A program made the translations under genes and the position numbers. Of a stretch of 61,036 nucleotides of DNA, positions 44,426 to 53,806 are shown one piece after another (positions within the stretch are counted from its first letter, which is position 1; the number at the start of each line of letters is the position of its first letter). The stretch is taken from positions 1-61,036 of IMG/VR virus record IMGVR_UViG_3300050343_000189; one strand, written 5' to 3'. The notes below the pieces were generated by a model. That model had not been told where the DNA came from, did not search any database, and saw only the letters and a program-made list of their open reading frames with translations. Source of the stretch: a virus.

Positions 44426-44477
44426 TTGTCAAACCGATTAAATAGTGTTATGATGGGAGGGAAACCTCCCATTTTTT
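44426..44477 (+). promoter_or_regulatory. Promoter and intrinsic terminator, overlapping
   Basis: TTGTCA (44426-44431), 17 bases, TATGAT (44449-44454). The terminator stem ATGGGAGG (44453-44460) with CCTCCCAT (44465-44472) and a T run begins inside the -10 box. It ends the micro-protein transcript and may start the next one. Confidence 0.75.
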
Positions 44478-44654
44478 ATGGAAAGAGATAAACTAAAACT
44501 GATAGTAAAGAATCTAAAACTGCTGGTTGATGCTCTTGAGTCTGAGGTATACTCTGATGTAGATGTATACACGACCAAGCAAGAAAATTTTGATGATCCT
44601 GCTTCCAACTACATATTAGATTATGACGAAGTTTTTGAGGACGACGATGGATAA
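44478..44654 (+). CDS. Hypothetical acidic protein
   Basis: 58 residues: MERDKLKLIVKNLKLLVDAL ES helix, then a Tyr/Asp-rich end (ILDYDEVFEDDDG). Regular member of this neighbourhood in cyanophages; function unknown. Overlaps the next gene. Confidence 0.55.
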   Translation: MERDKLKLIVKNLKLLVDALESEVYSDVDVYTTKQENFDDPASNYILDYDEVFEDDDG

Positions 44655-44838
44655 GATAGATACACAAGGGATGAGTTTTCCTAGTAGTGGTAAATCAAAA
44701 TCAAAGAAATCATATCCACCACTGGTAATACCAAAACGAAATGTCTTTACTGATTTAGAAAGACAAGAACTAAAAGACATTATTAACGAGACACTTGATG
44801 AACGAGAACAACGTAAAACTAATCAGCGCAACTCCTGA
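44647..44838 (+). CDS. Hypothetical protein
   Basis: 63 residues from the ATG at 44647: MDKIDTQGMSFPSSGKSKSK, then FTDLERQELKDIINETLDER and a basic end. The C-terminal helix could pair with a partner. It overlaps thyX by about 40 bases. Confidence 0.5.
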   Translation: MDKIDTQGMSFPSSGKSKSKKSYPPLVIPKRNVFTDLERQELKDIINETLDEREQRKTNQRNS

Positions 44839-45445
44839 TGCAGAGAAGCACATGGCATACTGTGCCCGTGTGTCGAACCCTAACAACCAGGAGAATGAAA
44901 AGTTCTCTGGACTCCTCAAGTATTGTGTGAAGCATCAGCACTGGAGTATTTTTGAGCAAGCATATATGACTCTGGAGTTGAATACTACTAGAGGAATCGC
45001 AGCTCAAGTGCTTCGACATCGTTCATTTACATACCAGGAATTTTCACAACGATATGCTGATAGTTCCCTACTCGCGGAGGAGATCCCTCTACCTGAACTA
45101 CGCAGACAAGACACCAAGAATCGTCAGAATTCTATTGATGATATTGATGCGTTTGTTCGACAAGAGTTCCAAATCAAAATGCAAAAACACTTTGAAGAGG
45201 GAATGAAACTATACAAAGAGATGCTTGATGCATCGATTGCAAAGGAGTGTGCTCGCTTTGTGCTCCCTTTGGCATGTCCCACCAAAATTTACATGACAGG
45301 ATCAGTTCGGTCGTGGATCCATTATATCGATTTGCGTTCTGCAAATGGTACACAGAAGGAACATATGGATCTTGCATTAGGTGCAAAAGAAATCTTCTGT
45401 GAACAATTCCCTGCTGTTGCTGAAGCAATGGAATGGGTTTCATAA
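44798..45445 (+). CDS. thyX: Flavin-dependent thymidylate synthase
   Basis: 215 residues, intact. VLRHRSFTYQEFSQRYAD contains the ThyX signature RHRxxSxxxxSxR (here RHRSFTYQEFSQR). WSIFEQAYMTLELNTTRG and SVRSWIHYIDLRSANGTQKE flank the FAD and dUMP sites. Makes dTMP from dUMP using FAD and folate. Confidence 0.93.
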   Translation: MNENNVKLISATPDAEKHMAYCARVSNPNNQENEKFSGLLKYCVKHQHWSIFEQAYMTLELNTTRGIAAQVLRHRSFTYQEFSQRYADSSLLAEEIPLPELRRQDTKNRQNSIDDIDAFVRQEFQIKMQKHFEEGMKLYKEMLDASIAKECARFVLPLACPTKIYMTGSVRSWIHYIDLRSANGTQKEHMDLALGAKEIFCEQFPAVAEAMEWVS

Positions 45446-45468
45446 ATATTTACACCAACAATTGAGCT

Positions 45469-45718
45469 ATGCCAACATACCCCGTTATTAATTTAGAAAC
45501 AAAAGAGAAGAAGACACTCAGTATGACTATGAAAGCATACTCGGAGTGGAAAGAAGAGAACCCAGGATGGGATAAAGATTGGTCAGAAGGATGTGCAGGA
45601 CAGTCTACTGAGTTTAAGTGGACTGGTGAATCCTAAATCCAGTGGATGGAATGAAGTTTTGGATCGTGCATCTAAACAACCAGGTGCAAATGTCCGCAAA
45701 AACCGTTACTACGGTTAA
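45469..45718 (+). CDS. Conserved cyanophage hypothetical, frameshifted
   Basis: MPTYPVINLETKEKKTLSMT MKAYSEWKEENPGWDKDWSEG then, after shifts near 45600-45625, LVNPKSSGWNEVLDRASKQP and NVRKNRYYG. The repeated WxxxxPGW pattern suggests a small folded domain like FmdB-type proteins, without its cysteines. About 82 residues. Confidence 0.6.
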
Positions 45719-45740
45719 TTCTTCTAATCTTTTATAGTGT

Positions 45741-46492
45741 ATGCCAGCAAAAAGAAAGACTCAAACTCCAGTCCCATTTGGGATGTCCAATAGACAAATG
45801 AAAAGAAAAAAACCAATCAACTCAGACTTAATGAGGAAGATTGAACCCCTGACAGAAAATCAGGAGGAACTCTTCCGTTGCTATAAGAATGATCAGAACC
45901 TTGTAGCATATGGTGCAGCAGGAACAGGTAAGACCTTTATTACCCTCTACAATGCTCTTAAGGATGTTCTTGATGAAAGGACACCTTATGATAAGATCTA
46001 CCTTGTCAGGTCTCTTGTAGCAACCAGAGAGATTGGTTTTTTACCTGGAGATCATGAAGACAAGTCTTCACTTTATCAAATTCCATATAAGAATATGGTA
46101 AAGTATATGTTTGAGATGCCTACTGATACAGACTTTGAAATGCTGTATGGCAATCTTAAAGCACAAGGAACAATTAGTTTCTGGTCTACTTCTTTTATCC
46201 GTGGTACTACACTTGATAATGCAATTATTATTGTTGATGAATTTCAAAACTTGAATTTTCATGAACTTGATAGTATAATTACAAGGATTGGACAAGAATC
46301 TAAAATCATGTTCTGTGGTGATGCCACTCAATCTGATCTTATTAAATCTGCAGAGAAGAATGGTATTGCAGACTTCATGAGAATTCTTAGAACAATGCCA
46401 TCATGGATATTATTGAGTTTGGTGTTGAAGATATTGTTCGTTCAGGACTCTGTAAAGAATACTTAATTGCAAAAATGGATCTTAATCTATGA
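45741..46492 (+). CDS. phoH: PhoH-like P-loop ATPase, frameshifted at the end
   Basis: LTENQEELFRCYKNDQNLVA followed by YGAAGTGKTFI (Walker A) and AIIIVDEFQN (Walker B), then CGDATQSDL, as in PhoH/RNase-helicase-type ATPases common in marine phages. A shift near 46405 restores DIIEFGVEDIVRSGLCKEYL and a stop overlapping the next ATG. About 250 residues. Confidence 0.9.
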
Positions 46493-47173
46493 CATTTATT
46501 CATCATAATTTTCTAGGTGACCTTGAATTAAATAAGAAAGAAACAACTGGCATCCGTCTCTATAACTTACCTAATGGAGACTGGGTGCCTTCTATTACGT
46601 CTGTAACTTCTTTTTATAACCGACAGATTTTTGTTAAGTGGCGTAAACGAGTTGGTGTTGAAGAAGCAAATCGTATTACAAAAAAAGCAACTACCCGTGG
46701 TACTGATTTCCACGAAGCAGTTGAAGTATACATGAGGAACAATGAAATAAATTGGGATGACTTTCGTCCACTCACCCAGTTTATGTTTCATCATGCCAAA
46801 CCATATCTAGATAAGATAAATAACATACACGCTATTGAAAGAACTCTGTACTCTGAGTATCTTGGATTAGCTGGTAGAGTTGACTGTATTCGGCGAATAC
46901 GAAGGAGAACTTGCAGTCATTGACTTTAAGACTTCTGAAAAGATTAAACCAGAAGCATGGTTAGAAAATTATTTCGTTCAAGAAACTTTTTATGCTGCTG
47001 CCTACTATGAACTGACTGGTATCCCCGTTAAAAAACTCATCACTATCATGGTTACACCTGGTGGAGAGGTTAAAGTATTTGACAAAAGAAACAAAGGGGA
47101 TTATATTAAGTTATTAGTTAGATACATTAAAGAGTTTGTACATCACAATACTAGGTCAGAGAATGGGGAATGA
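46489..47173 (+). CDS. PD-(D/E)XK exonuclease-like protein, frameshifted
   Basis: WVPSITSVTSFY...FVKWRK then TTRGTDFHEAVEVYM (helix with the first Glu), GLAGRVDCI and AVIDFKTSEKI (the D...DxK catalytic site), and a late QETFYAAAYYELTGIPV (Q-Y motif). This is the RecB/Cas4-like nuclease fold. One shift near 46890. About 228 residues. Likely in DNA recombination or host DNA breakdown. Confidence 0.82.
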
Positions 47174-47420
47174 ACTAGAAAAAGCACTAGAGAATAAGTT
47201 TTTCTGCCCCTCTCGTTTTGCACAAGAGATTGAATCTCTTGTTCTCAGTGCTGAAAAAATGAGTTATATTGATGCTATTATTCACTTCTGTGAAAAGAAT
47301 AGTCTTGATCTAGAGTCAGTTCCTAAACTGATATCTAAACCTCTAAAAGAAAAAATTAAATGCGAAGCTCAGGAACTTAATTTCCTGAAGAGAAGTTCCC
47401 GTGCCAAATTACCCCTTTAA
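47163..47420 (+). CDS. 33: Late transcription coactivator gp33-like
   Basis: 85 residues from the ATG at 47163. FCPSRFAQEIESLVLSAEKM SYIDAIIHFCEKNSLDLESV PKLISKPLKEKIK matches the pattern of T4-type gp33 coactivators, which bridge the late sigma factor gp55, RNA polymerase and the sliding clamp at TATAAATA promoters. The C-terminus AKLPL is a typical clamp-binding tail. Confidence 0.7.
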   Translation: MGNELEKALENKFFCPSRFAQEIESLVLSAEKMSYIDAIIHFCEKNSLDLESVPKLISKPLKEKIKCEAQELNFLKRSSRAKLPL

Positions 47421-47474
47421 ATCCATTTGGGGGGGAAAAAATTTCCGGCAAAAATTTGACTCTATTACTTTTTC

Positions 47475-48068
47475 ATGATGCCGTTTGATGCCTACAAGCA
47501 ATACCTTTCGTTGAAGAATCACTTCACGAAAGAAAAGTATGACTACCACAAGTATTGTGGTAAAAGTCGTGCTACAGTTCAATCTTTTTATAAAAGAAAA
47601 GATAGATTTTGGTTTGAAAAGTTATCAAGAAATAAAGATGATAAGGAAGTAATTGAGTTCTTCATATCTAATTTTATTACTTGCACTGATCCAAGTAAAC
47701 TTTGGATAGGAGAAATGATACGAGAGGGTGAAGGTAGATATACTTCATGGAAGAAAAGAACACAATCACTTTCGTATGTTTTTAAAGAAGAAGTAGAAAA
47801 AATATTTTCTGATAGTAATTTTGATTCAATATTCTCTTTAGATGAATCTACACATCCTCAGATACTTAAAGAATATCTGAAGGATAATATTTCAATTGAA
47901 ACTTTTGTTATTCTTGATAGAATACTTGGTTTCAGAAAAGACTGGGATGAAAAATTATCTGATCCAGTTTGGGAGACAGTCAGTATGAGAATGAAAAAGT
48001 ATTCTCCATTCCTAAATATTGATGTATCTCGTTATAAAAAAATTCTTAAAAAGGTTGTGATAGGGTAA
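47475..48068 (+). CDS. 59: DNA helicase loader gp59
   Basis: 197 residues, intact. MPFDAYKQYLSLKNHFTKEK YDYHKYCGKSRATVQSFYKR KDRFWFEKLS is the well-kept gp59 start, followed by WIGEMIREGEGRYTSWKKRT QSLSYVF. gp59 places the gp41 helicase on gp32-coated forks; gp32 is two genes downstream. Its stop shares a base with the next start. Confidence 0.9.
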   Translation: MMPFDAYKQYLSLKNHFTKEKYDYHKYCGKSRATVQSFYKRKDRFWFEKLSRNKDDKEVIEFFISNFITCTDPSKLWIGEMIREGEGRYTSWKKRTQSLSYVFKEEVEKIFSDSNFDSIFSLDESTHPQILKEYLKDNISIETFVILDRILGFRKDWDEKLSDPVWETVSMRMKKYSPFLNIDVSRYKKILKKVVIG

Positions 48069-48413
48069 TGAGTTTTTTCGATTCTGATGTAGTCCGTGCA
48101 GAAATGACGGAAATAGGTGAGTTGCAAGATGATGTTTATCGTAACGTCTTCAAGTTTCCTAATATGTCAAAAGAAGAGCAGAAATTTCATGTTGCTCTTC
48201 TTGAAAAACTTGATTGATAAACAAAGAGTTTTATATACTCGTTTAAGTTTATCTGATGATCCTGAAGCAAAGATGATGAAGGATCGCATTATTGAATCTG
48301 CAACCATGATGGGACTTCCTCCCAACACAGGCATGAATACTGTCTTTAGTAACATGTCTAAAATGCTTGAAGTGATGAAGAAACAGATTGACAAAACTGA
48401 TTCTGACCTATAG
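48068..48413 (+). CDS. DUF1825 family protein, frameshifted
   Basis: MSFFDSDVVRAEMTEIGELQ DDVYRNVFKFPNMSKEEQ, then after a shift near 48215 LIDKQRVLYTRLSLSDDPEA KMMKDRI and MGLPPN. This is the pattern of DUF1825, a cyanobacterial family also kept in cyanophages. About 115 residues; function unknown. A possible 21-codon basic ORF (48415) fills the gap to gp32. Confidence 0.78.
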
Positions 48414-48460
48414 AATGAAGAGGTACACAAAAGCCAAATCCAAAAAATCTAAAGAATCCT

Positions 48461-49386
48461 ATGTCTTTCGCAAATCTTAAAAAGCAATCCTCTCTTGGTT
48501 CCCTTACCTCTAAACTGGTAAAGGAAGTTGAGAAGATGAACAATACCAGTAGCGGTGGAGATGACCGTCTCTGGAAACCTGAAATGGATAAGACCGGCAA
48601 TGGTTATGCCGTCATTCGTTTCCTCCCTGCTCCTGAAGGAGAAGATCTCCCTTGGGCAAAGATGTACTCCCATGCCTTCCAAGGTCCTGGTGGATGGTAC
48701 ATTGAAAACTCTTTGACTACAACTGGTGGTAAAGACCCTGTATCCGAGTACAATCGTGAACTCTGGAACAGTGGTAATGAATCAGATAAAGATACTGTTC
48801 GTAAGCAGAAACGCAAACTCTCTTACTATGCCAACATCTATGTTGTGCAGGACAAGGCTAACCCTCAGAATGAAGGTCGTGTCTTCCTGTATAAGTTTGG
48901 TAAGAAGATCTTTGATAAGGTCATGGAAGCAATGCAACCTGAGTATGAAGATGAAACAGCAATCAATCCGTTTGACTTCTGGCAGGGTGCTAACTTCAAA
49001 CTGAAACTGAAGAAGGTTGCAGGTTACTGGAACTATGATTCTTCTGAGTTTGATCACCTTCACCTCTTCTGGATGATGACGATGCACTGGAAGCACTGTG
49101 GAAGAAGCAGTATTCATTGACTGCTCTCACTGCTGCAGATCAATTCAAGTCCTATGAACAACTACAAACACGTTTGAAGATGGTTCTGGGTCAGAAGTCT
49201 GCACCTGCTCGTTATGATGAAGAGACTGACAACGAAGACAACTCTCGCGGTAGTTTTGCTCCTGACTGGGCAGCAAAGAGTGCTCCTGCTGCAGACTTCA
49301 ATGCACCTGACATCACTCCAACAAAGTCTGCTGACTCTGATGAAGATGATGCTCTGTCCTACTTCCAGAAACTTGCTGAAGAATAA
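48461..49386 (+). CDS. 32: Single-stranded DNA-binding protein gp32, frameshifted
   Basis: N-terminal LKKQSSLGSLTSKLVKEVEK is the cooperative-binding domain; DRLWKPEMDKTGNGYAVIRF LPAP, FQGPGGWYIENSLTT, YYANIYVVQDKANPQNEGRV and GKKIFDKVMEAM form the OB-fold core. A shift near 49058 joins LKLKKVAGYWNYDSSEFD to DDDALEALWKKQYSL. The acidic tail ends SDEDDALSYFQKLAEE, the site that binds partners such as gp59. About 308 residues. Confidence 0.95.
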
Positions 49387-49502
49387 TGGATAGTGCAGTT
49401 CATGCATGGAACACCATGAGTTACGGAGAAGGATTTCTCTTCTCCGTCTGGTTGTTAGGAATGTATTACATCAAACTTAGGATGGACAAATACTTCCAAT
49501 AA
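49386..49502 (+). CDS. Small membrane protein after gp32
   Basis: 38 residues: MDSAVHAWNTMSYGEGFLFS VWLLGMYYIKLRMDKYFQ, one short helix. TAATG overlap with the gp32 stop. Its own stop meets the end of the opposing gp53 gene. Confidence 0.5.
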   Translation: MDSAVHAWNTMSYGEGFLFSVWLLGMYYIKLRMDKYFQ

Positions 49503-50159
49503 TCAACTATAAATCCTAATATTATCTCCCGTTTTTAAGGTTCTAGTCTTATACTGACTAGAACCTTTTTTATATGTCATAAGAAGTTCAAGATCATCTA
49601 AAACAATCTGTAGGTATCTTGGTTTTAATAAGAATATATTTCTTCTATTTGTTTGTAGTTCCTCTTCATATTGATAATTTGTTATTTCTTTAGTTGGATA
49701 TGATGTAGTATATCCACCATTATCAAAGTATGTGATACTGTAATCAGAAGGAACTCTAAGACCTGGAGTTACCATTACAACACCGTCACTATTTTTAGTT
49801 TCTACAGTTTCGTAATGATGAGTTGAGTATAGATTATCATAAGTATCATACTTCTCTAGGAGGAAGGAATCAAATCCTCTTTGAGTTAATGGCCATTCTG
49901 TTTGAATATTTTGAATATTATTACAAACTAAAACCAACCAATCTAAATTTTGATCACCATAAAATTCAGATGCAACATTATCTGGTCGATCGTCTCCTCT
50001 AATCTGATACTTTGAGAACACAGAAAGATCTTGAAAAATATCTTCTCTGAGTTTGCCTCTTTTAAATAGATTTTTTACAGGAATGTAGTCTGATATATTA
50101 GCATCTGGAAGCCTACTAACATATTCAAAATTTGGAACTCTGCTAAAGTAGTTTGACAT
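49503..50159 (-). CDS. 53: Baseplate wedge protein gp53
   Basis: 218 residues, intact: MSNYFSRVPNFEYVSRLPDA and YIPVKNLFKRGKLREDIFQD then FYGDQNLDWLVLVCNNI, the typical gp53 LysM-like N-terminal region. Transcribed leftward, converging on gp32. The final 15 codons also form a perfect terminator hairpin. Confidence 0.88.
   Translation of the reverse strand: MSNYFSRVPNFEYVSRLPDANISDYIPVKNLFKRGKLREDIFQDLSVFSKYQIRGDDRPDNVASEFYGDQNLDWLVLVCNNIQNIQTEWPLTQRGFDSFLLEKYDTYDNLYSTHHYETVETKNSDGVVMVTPGLRVPSDYSITYFDNGGYTTSYPTKEITNYQYEEELQTNRRNIFLLKPRYLQIVLDDLELLMTYKKGSSQYKTRTLKTGDNIRIYS
49537..49571. terminator. Bidirectional terminator inside the 3' end of gp53
   Basis: AAGGTTCTAGTC (49537-49548) pairs perfectly with GACTAGAACCTT (49556-49567) around TTATACT, with T runs on one side and A-rich sequence on the other. 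It lies in gp53 coding sequence and can stop both converging transcripts. Confidence 0.88.
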
Positions 50160-50160
50160 T

Positions 50161-51249
50161 TTAGAATCCTATTGCGTCATGTGGGAATATCGTCAAATCA
50201 TCATAATCTTCGAAGAATACAGGCTCAAGTTCTTTAAATGACATTGATATTGTATATGATGTCATAACTCCATCTTCATATGTAGAGTAGTTTCCATCTG
50301 GAGTATAATCAACCTCAAATGATGTCATTGCACATTCTTTCATTCTTCCTATAAATTTATGTTCATCTGATCCACCGTTTCCTCTATGAAGATAGTGTAC
50401 CTGAAAAGTATTTGGTGCTTTTAAGAATAGGTTTGCAGATTCTCCACCACTTCCACCACCTTTTTGTGGTGCCATATTTTGTTTGAAGAATCTAATAATT
50501 TTAATAATTTGTTTTGCTTCGTTTGCGTTCCTTGCAGACATTCTAAACTGAAAAGAGAATGGTCTCAGTGTTGGTTTTTGGAAAAGAAGTTCAAGGTTAG
50601 GATTTTGATCTTTCCTTGGTTCTTGATAAAAGTCCTTTTACTTGAGCAGCATTTTCTGCAAATTTAGTTGCTAAAGCTTCTTGAAACGTCTGCTGTGTCA
50701 GTTTGTATTTGACCTTTGCTTCGTCTATAGCTTTTCCCATACCAGCACCTCCTCCAGTGATAGTTTTCAGTGCTATCCCTGCCAGTGCTATTTGACCAGG
50801 ATCCATTGTTTCTTCACCCCAACCAGCAGCATTCTGATCTTTGATACCAGACTGAATAGGAAGAGTTACTGTTCCCTTGCTTCTACCACCTGTAGTTCCA
50901 GTTGGAACTCTGGGTCTACCTCCAAAAGTGAATCCAGTTAATTGTTTTACTGCATATGAGAGTGCAGTAAATTGTATAACATCCTGTCCATCTGCTATAG
51001 TTTTGAGGATACTGCATGTTTTCCAAAGTCTCTAGTAGTAGTTGATGGGGGTGCACCTTGCGAATCTCCAGATTCTGGTTGTGTGGAGGTATTTTTTGCA
51101 CTAGAAATAATATTACCTTTCTCTTCAGGTGATATAGTTGGTTCTTTATCTATTTTTTTCTGAATATTAGCATCAATATTTTTTTGAATATCACTTCTTT
51201 TACTTGAACCTAGATCCTTAACTAAATCAGCACCTGCTACTCCATCCAT
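50161..51249 (-). CDS. 48: Baseplate tail tube cap gp48, frameshifted
   Basis: Leftward from about 51249: MDGVAGADLVKDLGSSKRSD, then after shifts near 50995 and 50610 VIQFTALSYAVKQLTGFTFG GRP, PGQIALAGIALKTITGGGAG MG and SARNANEAKQIIKIIRFFKQ NMAPQK, ending FKELEPVFFEDYDDL. This is the gp48 pattern, the cap between baseplate and tail tube. The start is uncertain; a leftward CTAAATAC late box is at 51294-51301. Confidence 0.75.
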
Positions 51250-51313
51250 TAAAGGATACTTTGGATCAGAAAATTGATATGTTTTTATCCTTTGTATTTA
51301 GCACACACTTTTC

Positions 51314-51688
51314 TTATAGTTTAGTGACATAAGAACTGTCATCAAGTTCTTCTTGATTGAACAATCCATATGGAGGGGTTCCTGCACCTTGACTTCCTAG
51401 TTCTGACATAAGGTCCAAGTTCTTCTTGTTGTATATTGTTCTGCCCTATAATCTCTGAGATGAAAGTTAATTCCACGAAATCCCCATGGGAATATATCAC
51501 TTACTGCAACTAATGGGTGTTGATCATATGTAATTTTGGTGTTTTGCATAATACTTGAAGGTGCATATAGTTCCTGCTTCAGGTATTGGTGTCACAGTAT
51601 CATTCAATGCATATAGTATCAAATCCATCCTATCTTCAAGATCTTTTTCAGATTTAAACTCTTGAATATTAGGTTCTATGCGGTTCAT
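51314..51688 (-). CDS. Conserved protein between gp4 and gp48, frameshifted
   Basis: Leftward MNRIEPNIQEFKSEKDLEDR MDLILYALNDTVTPIPEAGT, then after shifts near 51565 and 51450 ITYDQHPLVAVSDIFPWGFR GINFHLRDYR, ending GAGTPPYGLFNQEELDDSS. About 125 residues. The setting suggests a baseplate or head-completion role; no family recognised. Confidence 0.55.
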
Positions 51689-52129
51689 TTGATACCTAGT
51701 TCGTCTTCTGTGATTATTTTAAAATTTATTCTTCTGTCTTCACAAAATTCAGTTGCTGCTTTCCACTTTGCTTGATTGACAGCATATGTTTTGCATTCAT
51801 AAATGTATGATTTAGTTACTCTTGATTTTTTCTTTGGGGGTTGAGTCTGTCTTTTAGGTTTCACCTCAATCACATAAGTTTTTATTTGCCCCGTACTTTC
51901 TTTTACTTTGATAATAAAGTCTGGGTAAGTACTTATGAATTCTTCTATCAACTGGTGAGATATATGGGATATGAAATTCTTCACTACCCCACTGGAGAAT
52001 GTTTTCATTTAAGTCACAGTATCTACAGAACTTACGTTCCCAACTACTTCTACATATAATATTTGATGAATCACCTTGATATTTGTTTGGAAATGATGGT
52101 TTGTATTTACTCTTAATACTTTCTGCCAT
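51685..52129 (-). CDS. 4: Head completion protein gp4 (TnsA-like nuclease fold), frameshifted
   Basis: MAESIKSKYKPSFPNKYQGD and CRSSWERKFCRYCDLNENIL QWGSEEFHIPYISPVD, then after a shift near 51925 YFPDFIIKVKESTG and VIEVKPKRQTQPPKK. The E...D...ExK order is the TnsA-type nuclease core of T4 gp4, needed to finish DNA-filled heads. About 148 residues. A late promoter lies 22 bases upstream. Confidence 0.85.
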
Positions 52130-52150
52130 ACATAATATACAAGGTAAAAC

Positions 52151-52158
52151 TATTTATA
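52151..52158 (-). promoter_or_regulatory. Late promoter for the gp4-gp48-gp53 group
   Basis: TATAAATA read leftward (TATTTATA on the top strand), a perfect T4 late box, 22 bases before the gp4 start and right against the opposing gp54 start. Confidence 0.7.
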
Positions 52159-52159
52159 A

Positions 52160-53029
52160 ATGCCATCCTCAAAGACGATAGCTGATTTAAAAACTAAATT
52201 TCTTAAACCAGCATTAACTTCTCATTATGAAGTTACGATTCCTTTAGGTTCTTTACCAGAGGGTATAAAAAGTATTGGAAAAGGATTAAGTGCTTTAGAT
52301 CAAGCAGATTTAAATTTAAGTTGTATGGAGACATCATTACCTGGTTCTTCATTAGCAACCTTTGAAGTAAAGAATGATTATACTGGTGTAACTGAGAGAC
52401 TTGCTCATAGGAGAATGTATGATGATAGAATTGATTTTACATTCTTAGTTGATGCAGAAAAATATTTTGCAATAAGAATTTTTGAAAAATGGATGAGATA
52501 TATTGCCGGAGAAGATGCTGATCGTGAGGATGGAGAAACACTAACAACAAGAGGTGTAAATTATCATTACAGAGTTAGATATCCAGGAACTGGAGCTGAT
52601 ACAACTGGATATAGATGTACAGATGGTTTAACGATAACAAAATTTGAAAAAGATATGAGAAATAGTTTAACTTATGAGTTTATTGGAGCATATCCAATAT
52701 CAATATCTTCGATGCCAGTGTCTTATGAATCATCAAGTCTTTTAAAATGTACAGTTTCTATGTCATATCTAAGATATGTCATGACTGAGTTGTAAAACCA
52801 GATCCTACTCCTACTATTAAACCACAAGCAGCTAAAGCAGATAAAGAAAATACTCAAGAACTACCAGTTGCTCAAAAAAATGAATCTAAATCCAGGCAAC
52901 ACTGCTGGAGAAGGCACTGCATTTGTTGAGACCGATAGTGCTACTGGAGATAGACCAGGCGCAGATGATGGACCATTATTAAAAGCTGATGGAACACTTG
53001 CGTATGATTCATCAGGTAACGTACAATAA
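52160..53029 (+). CDS. 54: Baseplate tail tube initiator gp54, frameshifted near the end
   Basis: LKPALTSHYEVTIPLGSLPE, ETSLPGSSLATFEVKNDYTG VTERLAHRRMYDDRIDFTFL and ITKFEKDMRNSLTYEFIGAY PISISSMPVSYESSSLLKCT VSMSYLRYV form the tube-like fold shared with gp19. After shifts near 52795 and 52880 a linker (PDPTPTIKPQAAKADKE) and GDRPGADDGPLLKADGTLAY follow. About 290 residues. gp54 starts tail tube growth on the baseplate. Confidence 0.82.
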
Positions 53030-53082
53030 GTTCTTAAAAAACCTCTCTAAATAATCACACTGAAACATATCTATAGGTTATT

Positions 53083-53804
53083 ATGCCATTACCAAAGATT
53101 GCTACACCCAAGTATGATCTTGAGTTGCCATCAACAGGACAAACAATTCAGTATAGACCTTTTCTAGTCAAGGAAGAAAAACTTCTTGTCCTTGCAATGG
53201 AGAGTGAAGATACAAAACAGATTACGACTGCAATCAAATCTGTTCTTAAGAATTGTATTCAGACTAAAGGAGTTAAAGTAGAGAACCTACCTACATTTGA
53301 TATTGAGTATCTCTTCCTTAATATTCGTGGAAAATCTGTTGGTGAAGAGGTTGAAGTTAATTTAATCTCACCTGATGATGGGGAGACTGAAGTAAAAGTT
53401 ACTATTGGACCTTAGATGAAATCCAAGTGAAGAAAATGATAGATCATACAAAACAATTAAGATTGATGATACCTTGATGATGGAGATGAAGTATCCATCT
53501 CTTGAGCAGTTTATTTCTAACAACTTTGATTTTAATGAAAAGAATCAAATGGAACAATCCTTTGATTTGATTGCATCTTGTGTTGATAAAATTTATAGTG
53601 AAGAAGAAGTATGGGCTGCTGCTGATTGCACTAAGAAAGAAATCAAAGACTTTCTTGAGCAAATGAACTCCACTCAATTTAAAGAAATTGAAACTTTCTT
53701 TGAGACTATGCCTAAACTTTCACATACAGTGAAGTTTGAAAACCCAAATACAAAAGAAAGAAAATGAAGTTCTCCTTGAGGGGTTAGCAAGTTTTTTCGC
53801 CTAG
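53083..53804 (+). CDS. 26: Baseplate hub protein gp26-like (T4 baseplate family), frameshifted
   Basis: LPKIATPKYDLELPSTGQTI QYRPFLVKEEKLLVLAMESE and NCIQTKGVKVENLPTFDIEY LFLNIRGKSVGEEVEV are the family core. Shifts near 53412 and 53762 join DTLMMEMKYPSLEQFISNNF and KLSHTVKFENPNTKER to VLLEGLASFFA. About 240 residues. CTAAATAAT (53047) is a possible late promoter. Confidence 0.82.
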
Positions 53805-53806
53805 GC

